A DNA stretch of 64,000 bases, taken from RPQJ01 sp963793675. GTDB lineage: Bacteria; Pseudomonadota; Gammaproteobacteria; Steroidobacterales; Steroidobacteraceae. How positions within the stretch are numbered: position 1 is the stretch's first letter; each line of letters begins with the position of its first letter. The notes below the pieces were generated by a model. The model saw nothing but the letters and a program-made list of their open reading frames with translations, was not told the DNA's origin and made no database searches. Of this stretch, positions 1 through 8,505 are shown in pieces. The stretch is from positions 620,001 to 684,000 of the forward strand of contig CAWCBA010000002.1 of the NCBI GenBank assembly GCA_963793675.1, read 5' to 3'. The position numbers and the translations under genes are program-made.

Positions 1-112
1 CGATCTTTTCGTTCGCCGTGCGCGGCTTCGACGTCCAGCGCAGCAGCCAGAGACAGGCCAGGATGTTTGCGATCGTCAGGATGATGACGAACAGGCTCCA
101 ACCACTAGTCAT
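1..112 (-). CDS. ccoP: CcoP, cbb3-type cytochrome c oxidase subunit III (N-terminus only)
   Basis: Only the first 37 codons lie in the window; the gene continues beyond position 1. The peptide begins MTSGWSLFVIILTIANIL and forms one hydrophobic segment (about residues 5-25) followed by a basic stretch (RWTSKPR). This is the usual N-terminal membrane anchor of CcoP, the diheme subunit that passes electrons to CcoO and CcoN. The heme-binding part is outside the window. Its ATG overlaps the TGA of ccoQ (ATGA at 112-109), so translation is probably coupled. Fourth gene of the ccoNOQP operon. Position and anchor make the call fairly safe. Confidence 0.85.
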   Translation of the reverse strand, partial: MTSGWSLFVIILTIANILACLWLLRWTSKPRTANEKI

Positions 113-279
113 GGGGTCTTGCTCCCTGAGTCTTTTACGGGCGGGTCGTCCTCGAGCGGCATGCGCGCCAGCTCGTCGAAGTCCGCCTTACGACGCTTGC
201 TGTAGGCCCAGAACACCAGCGCGAGAAACGCGACGAACAGCGCAGCCGTGATCAATCCGCGTACCGTGCCGATGTCCAT
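109..279 (-). CDS. ccoQ: CcoQ/FixQ-like small cbb3 oxidase subunit
   Basis: A 56-residue protein between ccoO and ccoP. It starts MDIGTVRGLITAALFVAF, has one membrane helix (about residues 8-26), then YSKRRKADFDELARMPLED, an arrangement typical of CcoQ: a basic stop-transfer stretch followed by an acidic cytoplasmic tail with a conserved FDE-A-xxPL-like core. In other bacteria CcoQ stabilises the CcoNOP complex and has no cofactor. The ATG lies three bases after the ccoO stop, and the TGA overlaps the ccoP start. It is easily missed because of its size; here the frame, size, motif and place in the operon agree. Confidence 0.88.
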   Translation of the reverse strand: MDIGTVRGLITAALFVAFLALVFWAYSKRRKADFDELARMPLEDDPPVKDSGSKTP

Positions 280-282
280 GCC

Positions 283-891
283 TCAGGTTCCCGCCTTGAG
301 GTTCGTACCGAGGCCCTGCAGGTAGGCGACGAGCGCGTCGAGTTCGGACTTGCCCTCGACCGCCGCCGCCGCGCCCGCGATGTCCGCGTCCGTGTACGGC
401 ACGCCGACCTTGCGCAGCGCCGTCATCTTCCTCGCCGTGAGCGCGCCGTCGAGCTTGCCGTCGGCGAGCCACGGGAAACGCGGCATGTTCGATTCCGGCA
501 CGACGTCGCGCGGGTTGAGCAGGTGGACGCGATGCCAGTCGTCCGAGTACCGGCCGCCGACGCGCGCGAGGTCGGGCCCGGTGCGCTTCGAGCCGAACTG
601 GAACGGGTGGTCGTACACCGACTCGCCCGGCAGCGAGTACGGCCCGTAGCGCTCGGTCTCCGAGCGGAACGGCCGGATCATCTGCGAATGGCAGAGATAG
701 CAGCCCTCGCGGATATAGACGTCGCGGCCCTCGAGCCGCAGCGCCTCGTAGGGCTTGATTCCCGGGGCCGGCTGGGTGACCGACGCCTGGAAATAGAGCG
801 GGACGATTTCGACCAGGCCGCCCACGCTGATCACCAGCGCGATCAGCACGCCGAGCAGGCCGACTTTCTTTTCTACTGCATCGTGGTTCAT
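283..891 (-). CDS. ccoO: CcoO, cbb3-type cytochrome c oxidase subunit II
   Basis: 202 residues, the normal CcoO length. A single N-terminal membrane helix (about residues 10-33) is followed by a periplasmic cytochrome c domain. The heme c motif CYLCH (residues 64-68) lies in the family signature REGCYLCHSQMIRPF, and the likely axial methionine is in ESNMPRFPW. CcoO carries one heme c and links CcoP to the CcoN catalytic centre. The gene starts 12 bases after ccoN, with a modest AAGG ribosome site before the ATG at 891. No frame break. Confidence 0.97.
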   Translation of the reverse strand: MNHDAVEKKVGLLGVLIALVISVGGLVEIVPLYFQASVTQPAPGIKPYEALRLEGRDVYIREGCYLCHSQMIRPFRSETERYGPYSLPGESVYDHPFQFGSKRTGPDLARVGGRYSDDWHRVHLLNPRDVVPESNMPRFPWLADGKLDGALTARKMTALRKVGVPYTDADIAGAAAAVEGKSELDALVAYLQGLGTNLKAGT

Positions 892-903
892 GCGTGATTA
901 CCT

Positions 904-2319
904 TCAGGCGGGCTGCACGACGGGCGAATCTTCGGTCGTCGTCCGGGCCGCAACCGTCTTCCAGACGTTCCAGGCCATGAGCAACATGCCCGCGAAGACC
1001 AGGGTGCCGCCGGCGAGGCGGACCGCGTAGTACGGGTAGGTCGACTTGATCGACTCGATGAACGCGTAGGTGAGCGTGCCGTCCGCGTTCGTCGCGCGCC
1101 ACATCAGGCCCTGCATCACGCCGGCGATCCACATCGAAGTGATGTAGAGCACCACGCCGATGGTCGTCGTCCAGAAGTGCACGTCGATGAGCTTGACGCT
1201 GTACATCTGCTCGCGCCCGAACAGCTTCGGGATCAGCGCGTACATCGTGCCGATCGAGATCATCGCCACCCAGCCGAGGGCGCCGGAATGCACGTGGCCG
1301 ATGGTCCAGTCGGTGTAGTGCGACAGCGAGTTGACGGTCTTGATCGACATCATCGGGCCTTCGAAGGTCGACATGCCGTAGAACGAGAGCGACACGATCA
1401 TGAACTTGAGGATCGGGTCGGTGCGCAGCTTATGCCAGGCGCCCGAGAGCGTCATGATGCCGTTGATCATGCCGCCCCACGACGGCGCGAGCAGGATCAG
1501 CGAGAACACCATGCCGAGCGACTGCGCCCAGTCGGGCAGCGTCGTGTAGTGCAGGTGGTGCGGGCCGGCCCACATGTAGGTGGAGATCAGCGCCCAGAAG
1601 TGCACCACGGAGAGCCTGTAGGAATAGACCGGGCGGCCCGCCTGCTTCGGCACGAAGTAATACATCATGCCGAGGAACGCGGCGGTCAGGAAGAAACCGA
1701 CCGCATTGTGGCCGTACCACCACTGCACCATCGCATCCACCACGCCGGGGTAGATGCTGTACGACTTGGTCAGCGTCACCGGGATGGCCAGGCTGTTGGT
1801 GATGTGCAGCACCGCGATCGTGATGATGTAGGCCGCGAAGAACCAGTTCGCGACGTAGATGTGCTTCACCTTGCGCAGCGCGACCGTGCCGAAGAACACG
1901 ATGGCGTAGGCGACCCACACGATGGCGATCAGGATGTCGATCGGCCACTCGAGCTCGGCGTACTCCTTGGAGGTGGTGATGCCGAGCGGCAGCGTGATCG
2001 CCGCCGAGAGGATGACCAGCTGCCAGCCCCAGAACGTGAACGCCGCGAGCTTGTCGAGGAACAGCCGCACGTGGCAGGTGCGCTGCACGATGTAGTACGA
2101 GGTGGCAAAGAGCGCCGACCCGCCGAACGCGAAGATCACCGCGTTGGTGTGCAGCGGGCGCAGCCGCGAGTAGGACAGGAACGAGTACGGGGGCAGCAGG
2201 TCGGGCCACAGCAGTTGCGCCGCGATCAGGACGCCGACGAGCATGCCGACGATTCCCCAGACCACGGTCATGATTGCGAACTGCCGGACCACCTTGTCGT
2301 TGTAGTGAGTGGCCGTCAT
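904..2319 (-). CDS. ccoN: CcoN, cbb3-type cytochrome c oxidase subunit I
   Basis: 471 residues. This is the heme-copper catalytic subunit that reduces O2 at high affinity in the inner membrane. Many hydrophobic helices are present, with the expected histidine positions: LHTNAVIFAFGG (low-spin heme ligand), VVHFWALISTYMWAGPHHLHY (CuB region) and IGHVHSGALGW (heme ligands near the C-terminus). First gene of ccoNOQP and divergent from a universal stress protein, a pairing often seen in proteobacterial microaerobic regulons. A weak FNR-like site lies in the shared upstream region. The frame is intact and the identification is safe. Confidence 0.98.
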   Translation of the reverse strand: MTATHYNDKVVRQFAIMTVVWGIVGMLVGVLIAAQLLWPDLLPPYSFLSYSRLRPLHTNAVIFAFGGSALFATSYYIVQRTCHVRLFLDKLAAFTFWGWQLVILSAAITLPLGITTSKEYAELEWPIDILIAIVWVAYAIVFFGTVALRKVKHIYVANWFFAAYIITIAVLHITNSLAIPVTLTKSYSIYPGVVDAMVQWWYGHNAVGFFLTAAFLGMMYYFVPKQAGRPVYSYRLSVVHFWALISTYMWAGPHHLHYTTLPDWAQSLGMVFSLILLAPSWGGMINGIMTLSGAWHKLRTDPILKFMIVSLSFYGMSTFEGPMMSIKTVNSLSHYTDWTIGHVHSGALGWVAMISIGTMYALIPKLFGREQMYSVKLIDVHFWTTTIGVVLYITSMWIAGVMQGLMWRATNADGTLTYAFIESIKSTYPYYAVRLAGGTLVFAGMLLMAWNVWKTVAARTTTEDSPVVQPA

Positions 2320-2422
2320 TTTCTTCGGTCGCCTCGGAGAGGATGAGAATAGATGTCGTTCCGGCCCCGGGGCCGCAAAACGTCACGCGAATGCTAAAGA
2401 CCGCGCGTGTGAAGCGGCAGTA

Positions 2423-2436
2423 GGGACAGGGATCAA
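2423..2436. promoter_or_regulatory. Possible FNR/Anr-type site between ccoN and the stress-protein gene
   Basis: The 14-mer GGGACAGGGATCAA compares with the FNR/Anr consensus TTGAT-N4-ATCAA: one half (ATCAA) is perfect with the right 4-base gap, the other (GGGAC) is poor. It lies about 104 bases upstream of the ccoN start and 103 bases upstream of the stress-protein start. Oxygen control of both genes is common in relatives, but this site is only a half-match, so the call is tentative. I see nothing else distinctive in the 219-base divergent gap. Confidence 0.25.
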
Positions 2437-2538
2437 AGTCCGTACGTACTTTCCGAAGTGACTTCTCCGCATTGCGGGTCGGGTGGCGTCGTCGCAAAGT
2501 AAATGCGCGGCAACGCGCGCGCCACCTGGAGGCACATC

Positions 2539-3489
2539 ATGCAACGCCTCGATCGAATCCTGGCCGTGATAGATCCCACAGTGGAGGTGCAGGTCGGTGC
2601 TGCCAAGGCGGCGCGACTGGCCCGGTTGAGCGGTGCCGCGCTGGAGCTGTTCGTCTGCGACTTCGACCCCGCGCTGACCGGGCAGCCGTTCTTCGACACC
2701 GACGAGCTGCGCCGGCTGCGCGAGGAATTCCTCACCGAGCGGGCGGCGTACCTGGAAGACCTGGCCGACGAACTGCGCGCCGGCGGGCTCGACGTCACTA
2801 CCCACGTGCACTGGGACAACCCGCTGTACGAGGGAATCCTGCGTCGCGTCGCGGAATTCGAGCCCGACCTGATGGTCAAGGACACGCATTACCATTCCTT
2901 GCTCCGTCGCGCGCTCTTCACCAACACGGACTGGAACCTGATCCGGCGCTGCCCGGTGCCGCTGCTGTTGAGCCGGACCGCTGACTGGTCCGCGCGGCCG
3001 CGCATTCTCGCGGCGCTCGATCCGGGCCATCACGGCGACAAGCCGGCCGCGCTCGATCACGACATCCTCGACGCCGCGCAATTCCTGGCCCGACAGCTCG
3101 ACGGGACCGTCGAGGCTGTCCATGCGTTCTTCCCTGCCGCGCTGCTCGCCGCAACCACCGGGTTCGCGGGCGTGCCGCTCGCCCAGGAGCTGAGCGTCGC
3201 AGACCTGCTCGAGTCCGAACGCACGCGCGTCGCCGCAGCGACGCGTGAGATCACCAGGGCACATGGGCTGGATCAAAAGTCCGTGCGCGTCCTGCAGGGG
3301 TCGGCCTCGGAGGTGCTGCCGCGTGTCGCGACCGAGGAACATGTCGACCTCGTCGTGATGGGCGCGGTGTCGCGCAGCCGGCTGCGCGAGGTGTTCATCG
3401 GCAGCACGGCCGAGCGCGTGCTGGACCGGCTGCCGTGCGACGTGCTGGTCATCCGCTCGGCGGACTACCGCGAGAAGCTTCCTTTCTAG
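2539..3489 (+). CDS. Tandem universal stress protein (UspE-like)
   Basis: 316 residues made of two Usp folds (about 1-145 and 155-312). I chose the ATG at 2539 because GGAGG at 2528-2532 lies six bases before it; an upstream ATG at 2503 is in frame but lacks such a site. The first domain starts MQRLDRILAVIDP. The second ends with VMGAVSRSRLREVFIGST, close to the Usp ATP-loop G-2x-G-9x-G(S/T) but with serine in place of the second glycine. Cytoplasmic; stress survival role known for the family, exact ligand unknown. Divergent from the cbb3 operon, which suggests a shared oxygen-linked control. Confidence 0.9.
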   Translation: MQRLDRILAVIDPTVEVQVGAAKAARLARLSGAALELFVCDFDPALTGQPFFDTDELRRLREEFLTERAAYLEDLADELRAGGLDVTTHVHWDNPLYEGILRRVAEFEPDLMVKDTHYHSLLRRALFTNTDWNLIRRCPVPLLLSRTADWSARPRILAALDPGHHGDKPAALDHDILDAAQFLARQLDGTVEAVHAFFPAALLAATTGFAGVPLAQELSVADLLESERTRVAAATREITRAHGLDQKSVRVLQGSASEVLPRVATEEHVDLVVMGAVSRSRLREVFIGSTAERVLDRLPCDVLVIRSADYREKLPF

Positions 3490-3581
3490 CGCCGGTTCGC
3501 ATTTCAGGTCGGCCGCGGCCGCTGCAAGGCGGCCGGACATCACAGTTCCGGCTCCCGCGCCGGTCGTATACTCGGCGCGTC

Positions 3582-5678
3582 ATGTCCACTGCCACCGTCC
3601 TGCTCATCAGCGCCGAGCCTGCCGACAAGGCGCACCTTGCCGACGCGCTGGCCGCGATCCGCGGTCAGCCGTACCGGCTCGAGGTGGTGTCGTCGCTCGC
3701 GGAAGCGCTCAACCGCATCAAGCACGGCCGTATCGACGCGATCCTGCTGGAACTGCAGCTGCCCGACAGCGACGGTCTCACGACCTTCCTCCGCCTCCAG
3801 CCGAAAGCGACGCACGTGCCGATCGTGGTCCTGCTCGGCACGGGCGAGGAAGAGGTCGGCGCCGAGGCCGTTGCGCGCGGTGCGCTCGATTCCCTGCAGC
3901 GCGACCATCTCAGTGCGACGCTGGTCGAGCGCGTGCTGCGGTACGCGACCGAGCGCACGCACACGATGCTGGCCCTGAAGGCATCGGAGCAGCGCTATCG
4001 CGAACTCTTCCAGAACGTGACGGCCGGCGTGTTCCAGACGACCGCGGACGGCAAGTTCATGGCGGCGAATCCGGCGCTGGTGCGCATGCTCGGCTACGAC
4101 TCCGAGGACGAGCTGCTCGAACTCGACGTCGCCCGCGACATCTACATGGACCCGGAGCATCGCGAAAACTGGACCAAGGCGATGCAGGAGACCGGCGAGG
4201 TCCGCAACGCCGAACTCGTGTTGAAGCGCAAGGACGGCTCGAAGATCGTCGTCCTGGAGAATTCCCGTGCAGTGCACGATGCGGACGGCCGCATCGCTGT
4301 TCTACGAAGGCACCCTGACCGACATCACGGTCTCCCACGAAATCTCGCAGCAGCTGTCGTACGAGGCGAGTCACGACGCCCTGACGGGCCTTTCGAACCG
4401 TCGTGAATTCGAGTTGCGGCTGCAGCGCGCGCTCGAGATGTCGCAGGCGACGGGCGCGGAGCACGCGATGCTCTACCTCGATCTCGACCGCTTCAAGACG
4501 GTGAACGACACCAGCGGCCACGTCGCCGGCGACGAGTTGCTGCGCCAGCTCGGTGAAGTGCTGCAGCAGCGGGTGCGCGCCAACGACGTCGTGGCGCGCC
4601 TCGGCGGCGACGAATTCGGCGTGCTGCTGCACAACTGCCAGCCCGCGGACGCGCAGCAGATCGCCGACAACCTGCTGAAGACCGTCGACGAATTCGAGTT
4701 CATCTGGGGCACGAACAAGTTCTCGCTCGGCGTCAGCATCGGCCTCGTCTCGATCGACTCGCATTTCAAGCGCCTCACGCAGGTGATGAATGCGGCCGAT
4801 TCCGCCTGCTACGCGGCGAAGGACGCGGGTCGACACCGGGTGGCCGTGTACCAGGAAGACACGCTGCTGCTCGAGCGCCGCCAGCGGTGAAATGGAATGG
4901 GTGGCGCGCGCCAAGCGCGCGCTGGTCGAGAACCGGCTGTTTCTCGAGGCGCAGGAAATCCGTCCGCTGAGCCAGCCGCCCGGCACCGCGCCGCGCCTGC
5001 CCCATTACGAGTTGTTGCTGCGCATGCGCGACGAGTCGGGCCGTGTCGTGCCGCCCGGTGCGTTCCTGCCGGCCGTGGAGCGCTACAACCTGTCGGTCCG
5101 CTACGACCGCTGGGTGATCGCGACGGCGATCGATTGGGCGCGGACGCACTCGGAGGTCTTCAAGCGCATCTCGCGCATCTTCATCAACCTCTCGCGCGAC
5201 AGCGTCGCCGATCCCGAGACCGGCGAGTTCATCCGCCAGAGCCTGGCGTCGAGCGGCGTGGATCCGCGCTGCGTCGGCTTCGAGACCGCCGAGAACATCG
5301 CGATTGGCAATCTCGGCAAGGCCAATGCGCTGATCATGGCGCTGCGGCGCATCGGGTGTTCGTTCGCGCTCGACGATTTCGGCAGCGGCGTGTCTTCGTT
5401 CGCCTACCTCAAGGCGCTGGGCGTCGACTATCTCAAGATCGACGGGATGTTCATCGGCAACATGTCGCAGGACCGCGTCGACTACGCCATGGTCCGCTCG
5501 ATCAAGGAGATCGGGCACGTGATGGGCAAGATCGTGGTGGCCGAGTCGGTCGAAAGCGAAGCCGGCGCTGCAGAACCTGCGCGAAATCGGCGTCGACTAC
5601 GCCCAGGGATTCATCATCGGAGCGCCCAAGGCGCTGGAGGAGATCGGTTCCGTGAGCGTGGCCGACTTGCTCGCGTAG
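3582..5678 (+). CDS. REC-PAS-GGDEF-EAL c-di-GMP signalling protein (three frame breaks)
   Basis: Read through three frame changes (near 4301, 4883 and 5568) this is one protein of about 700 residues. It has a receiver-like domain (1-125), a PAS domain (about 145-265), a GGDEF domain with intact RLGGDEFGVLL, and an EAL domain with YELLLRM, FINLS, DDFGSG, LKID and AESVE motifs. GGDEF makes and EAL degrades the messenger c-di-GMP, so it probably tunes motility or biofilm state. The receiver has glutamate 57 (AILLELQLPDSDG) where the phosphorylated aspartate is expected. All parts resume exactly after each break, so I treat the breaks as likely base-call errors, not decay. Start ATG 3582. Confidence 0.88.
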
Positions 5679-5689
5679 GGAGGAGGGGG

Positions 5690-5788
5690 AGGAAGGCCAG
5701 GAAGGCCAGGAAGGCCAAGGAAGGCCAGGAAGGTCAGGAAGGTCAGGAAGGGGAGGAAGGTCAGGAAGGCCGGGAAGGTCGGGACGGG
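5690..5788. repeat. Purine-rich 9-bp tandem repeat
   Basis: About eleven consecutive copies of a 9-base unit, AGGAAGGCC with variants ending GTC, GGG or GGG-like, begin some 12 bases after the stop of the c-di-GMP gene. One copy carries an extra A. The top strand is almost purely G and A. The region lies outside any convincing gene; the short peptides it would encode (EGQ/KAR repeats on plus, FLTF/LPG repeats on minus) are consequences of the repeat. Copy number may vary by slippage. Confidence 0.85.
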
Positions 5789-5841
5789 GTTGCGGGGTTG
5801 GTCGGAAAGAGAGGGCCGCAATGCGGCCATTTATTTGCTTG

Positions 5842-5869
5842 TTGTATTAATCAAATGATTGATTAATAT
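5842..5869 (+). promoter_or_regulatory. Promoter with perfect inverted-repeat operator for the TetR operon
   Basis: ATTAATCA (5846-5853) and TGATTAAT (5860-5867) form a perfect 8-base inverted repeat around a 6-base centre, in an AT-rich island in GC-rich DNA. A possible sigma-70 promoter overlaps it: -35 TTGTAT (5842-5847), 16-base spacer, -10 TAATAT (5864-5869). A TetR dimer bound here would cover the promoter, so autorepression of the operon is the natural reading. The operator symmetry is directly visible; the promoter boxes are only 3/6 and 4/6 matches. Confidence 0.7.
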
Positions 5870-5876
5870 TGATCGT

Positions 5877-6554
5877 GTGACTACTTCTGACCATACAGAT
5901 GTCAGGACGTCCTCCCGTCGCCCAGGCAGGCCCACCGGTGGGGATGCGGCCGTCCGCGCGACCCTGCTCGAACGGGGCCGCGAACTGTTCCTGCGGCACG
6001 GCTTCGGCAACGTCAGCACCCGCAGGATCGCGGCAGCGGCGGGCACGACCCCCGCGATGATTCACTACTACTTCGGCGACAAGCTCGGCCTGTACCGGGC
6101 AATGATCGAGAGCGCCGTGCAGCCGCTGATCGACAGCGTGCAGCGACTGGAGCGAGCCGTTGGCGACGAGGCGCCCGGCCTCGAGGCCGTCATGCGCGCC
6201 TACATGCGGATGGTCGCCGCCAATCCCTGGTTTCCGGCGCTGATCATCCAGGAAGTGCTGGCCCAGAACGGGCGCATGCGGGGCGAGTTCATCGAGCGGT
6301 TCGCGGGGAGAACGGCGCCGGCGCTGGTCGCGGTGCTGCGGCGCGAACGCGAACAGGGGAAACTGCGCGTCGACCTCGATCCACGGTTTGCCGCAGTCTC
6401 GCTGCTGAGTCTCTGCGTCTTCCCGTTCGTTTCACTGCCGATCACGGGCCCGGTGCTCGGCTTCCGCCCGGAAGGCGATGAACTCGACCGCTTCATCAGC
6501 CACACCGCGCAGTTGTTCCGCGCGGGTGTCGCGGCACACGGAGACGGGAAATGA
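5877..6554 (+). CDS. TetR-family repressor, CecR-like
   Basis: About 225 residues. The helix-turn-helix lies near residues 25-70 with the signature FGNVSTRRIAAAAGTTPAMIHYYFGDK, split here as STRRIAAAAGT and MIHYYFGDKLGLY. The C-terminal ligand domain and the gene order (TetR, HlyD-like, ABC ATPase, ABC-2 permease) match E. coli cecR-ybhGFSR, which answers to antibiotics such as cefoperazone and chloramphenicol. The start is uncertain: GTG 5877 has no ribosome site and lies about where transcription should begin, and TTG 5859 falls inside the operator. The stop overlaps the ATG of the next gene. Confidence 0.88.
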   Translation: MTTSDHTDVRTSSRRPGRPTGGDAAVRATLLERGRELFLRHGFGNVSTRRIAAAAGTTPAMIHYYFGDKLGLYRAMIESAVQPLIDSVQRLERAVGDEAPGLEAVMRAYMRMVAANPWFPALIIQEVLAQNGRMRGEFIERFAGRTAPALVAVLRREREQGKLRVDLDPRFAAVSLLSLCVFPFVSLPITGPVLGFRPEGDELDRFISHTAQLFRAGVAAHGDGK

Positions 6555-7514
6555 CCAGATTCGCTCCGCTCGCACTGTCCACGCTGCTGCTCGTCGCCGG
6601 CTGCGCCAAGGAGCGACCGGTCGAAGTGCACGGCACCGTCGAGCGCGACCGGCTCGAACTGATTGCGGAGTCGAACGAGCGCATCGTGGAAATTTTCGTG
6701 CACGAGGGCGACCGCGTGCAGTCCGGGGCGTTGCTCGTGCGGCAGGAGGCCGGCACCGCGCAGCCCCGCATCGACCAGGCGCGCTCCTCGCTGGTCGAGG
6801 CGCAGCGCCGCCTCGCAGACCTGGAGCAGGGGCCGCGCCAACGCGAACTCGACGAGGCGCGCGCGTGCACTCGGCGGCTCCGAGAGCGAGTTGCAGACCG
6901 CGCAGAGCGAATATGCCCGCGTGCAGACGCTGGTGCAGCGCGGGCTGATGAGCCAGTCGAACCTGGACCAGGCGCGCGCCGCGCGCGATTCCGCGCGCGC
7001 CGCACGGGACACGGCCCGCGCGCGCTACGAACTGCTCCAACAGGGAACGCGGACCGAGCAAGTGGCGGAAGCGCGCGCTGCCGTCCAGCGTGCGACTGCC
7101 TCGTTGGCGGAGGTCGAAACGGTTGCCTCGCGTTACACCGTGACCGCACCGCGCGATGGCCTGGTCGAGGCCTTGCCGTACAAGCTCGGTGAGCGTCCCG
7201 CCGCCGGCCGGCCGGTCGCCATCCTGCTCGCTGACGGCGTTCCCTACGCCCGCGTTTACGTCCCCGAACCGTTGCGTACGCAGTTCACGGCCGGCACGCA
7301 CGTCCAAGCGGTGGTCGATGGCCACGCGGAAACAGTCAAAGGCACGGTGCGCTACGTTTCGGCGGAGGCGGCGTTCACGCCGTATTACGCCCTGACGCAG
7401 CAGGATCGTTCGCGCCTCGCCTACCTCGCCGAGATCACCCTCGATGATCCAGCCGCACAGGCGCTGCCCGCCGGTGTACCCATCCAGGTGTTCGTGCCGG
7501 CCGCGCAGCCGTGA
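6551..7514 (+). CDS. HlyD/YbhG-type membrane-fusion lipoprotein (one frame break)
   Basis: About 320 residues. The signal peptide ends in lipobox LLVAGC (cysteine about residue 18), so it is probably lipid-anchored facing the periplasm. Then come a lipoyl half-motif (IVEIFVHEGDRVQSGALLVRQ), a long coiled-coil hairpin (LVEAQRRLADLEQG to ARYELLQQG) and a beta-barrel part (VTAPRDGLVEALPYKLGE). A single extra base near 6867 shifts the frame inside the hairpin; the protein continues at once in the other frame. It would couple the ABC exporter encoded next to an outer-membrane channel. ATGA overlap with the repressor gene and GTGA overlap with the ATPase gene show one operon. Confidence 0.88.
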
Positions 7515-8497
7515 GCGCCATGCCCCAGGCGAAGTTAGACGTCGGCGGCACGGAACCAGCGATCCGTGCGCGAGGCCTGACGCGGCGCTTCGGGCACGTC
7601 ACCGCGGTCGACGGAATCGATCTCGATATCCCACGGGCGCGCATCTACGGCTTCCTCGGTCCCAACGGCTCGGGCAAGTCGACCACGATCCGCATGCTGT
7701 GTGGGCTGTTGCGGCCGAGCGCGGGCACCGTGAGCGTGCTCGGTCACGAAATGCCCCGCGACGCCGAGAAGCTGCGGACCCGGCTCGGCTACATGACGCA
7801 GAAGTTCTCGTTGTGGGACGACCTCACCGTGAGCGAGAACCTGGAGTTCATGGCGCAGGTCTTCGGGCTTGCGGCGCCTCGCCGGCGCGCGCGAGTGTCG
7901 GCCGTCGCCGAAGAATTCGACCTGACGTCCCTGTTCAGGCAGCGAGCCGGCACGCTGAGCGGCGGCCAGCGTCAGCGACTCGCGCTCGCGGCAGCGACGC
8001 TGCACGAGCCTGAGCTGCTGCTGCTCGACGAGCCCACCAGCGCGGTGGATCCCCAGAGTCGCCGGGAATTCTGGGAGAGCCTCTTCGAACTGGTCGCGCG
8101 TGGCGTGACGATCCTCGTCTCGACGCACTACATGGACGAGGCCGAGCGCTGTCACGAACTCGCGATTCTCGCGAGCGGCCGGATCGTCGCGCAGGGCGCG
8201 CCGCAGGAACTGATGGCCGCGATTCCGGCGGCCGTGGTGGAGGTCGAAGCGGCGGACACGGCCGCTGCCCGGCGTGCGCTCGTCGCGGATGAGACCGTGC
8301 TGAGCGTTGCGCAGCTCGGAACGCGACTGCACGTGCTGATCGATCCGGCGACCCCGGATCCCGCGGAACGCGTGCTGCAGCGGCTGGGCGCTGCGTCGGT
8401 CGAGGCGCAGTCCACGCTGGTGCGAGCCAGTCTCGAGGACGTCTTCGTCGCCGCCACCGGGTTCGGCCGCGCCGCCGGCGAGCAGCGGGACCGCTGA
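7511..8497 (+). CDS. ABC-2 type exporter ATPase (YbhF-like, single domain)
   Basis: 328 residues with complete ABC motifs: Walker A GPNGSGKST, signature LSGGQRQRLALA, Walker B LLLLDEPTSAVD and the switch histidine in LVSTHYMDEAERC. The C-terminal 90 residues resemble the accessory domain of ABC-2 exporter ATPases. GTG 7511 overlaps the stop of the HlyD-like gene; an ATG at 7520 is an alternative start. E. coli YbhF has two fused ATPase domains, whereas this one has one, so the exporter probably works as a homodimer. Likely exports drugs or toxic lipophiles; substrate unknown. Confidence 0.94.
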   Translation: MSAMPQAKLDVGGTEPAIRARGLTRRFGHVTAVDGIDLDIPRARIYGFLGPNGSGKSTTIRMLCGLLRPSAGTVSVLGHEMPRDAEKLRTRLGYMTQKFSLWDDLTVSENLEFMAQVFGLAAPRRRARVSAVAEEFDLTSLFRQRAGTLSGGQRQRLALAAATLHEPELLLLDEPTSAVDPQSRREFWESLFELVARGVTILVSTHYMDEAERCHELAILASGRIVAQGAPQELMAAIPAAVVEVEAADTAAARRALVADETVLSVAQLGTRLHVLIDPATPDPAERVLQRLGAASVEAQSTLVRASLEDVFVAATGFGRAAGEQRDR

Positions 8498-8505
8498 GCC
8501 ACGCC

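Noticed and set aside
3510..3535. CGGCCGC/GCGGCCG inverted repeat after the stress-protein gene
   Set aside because: Short arms of simple GC sequence, no T-run; could arise by chance at this base composition.
5597..5830. Repetitive minus-strand peptide (FLTF/LPG repeats)
   Set aside because: Explained by the 9-bp tandem repeat; no start context and no conservation argument.
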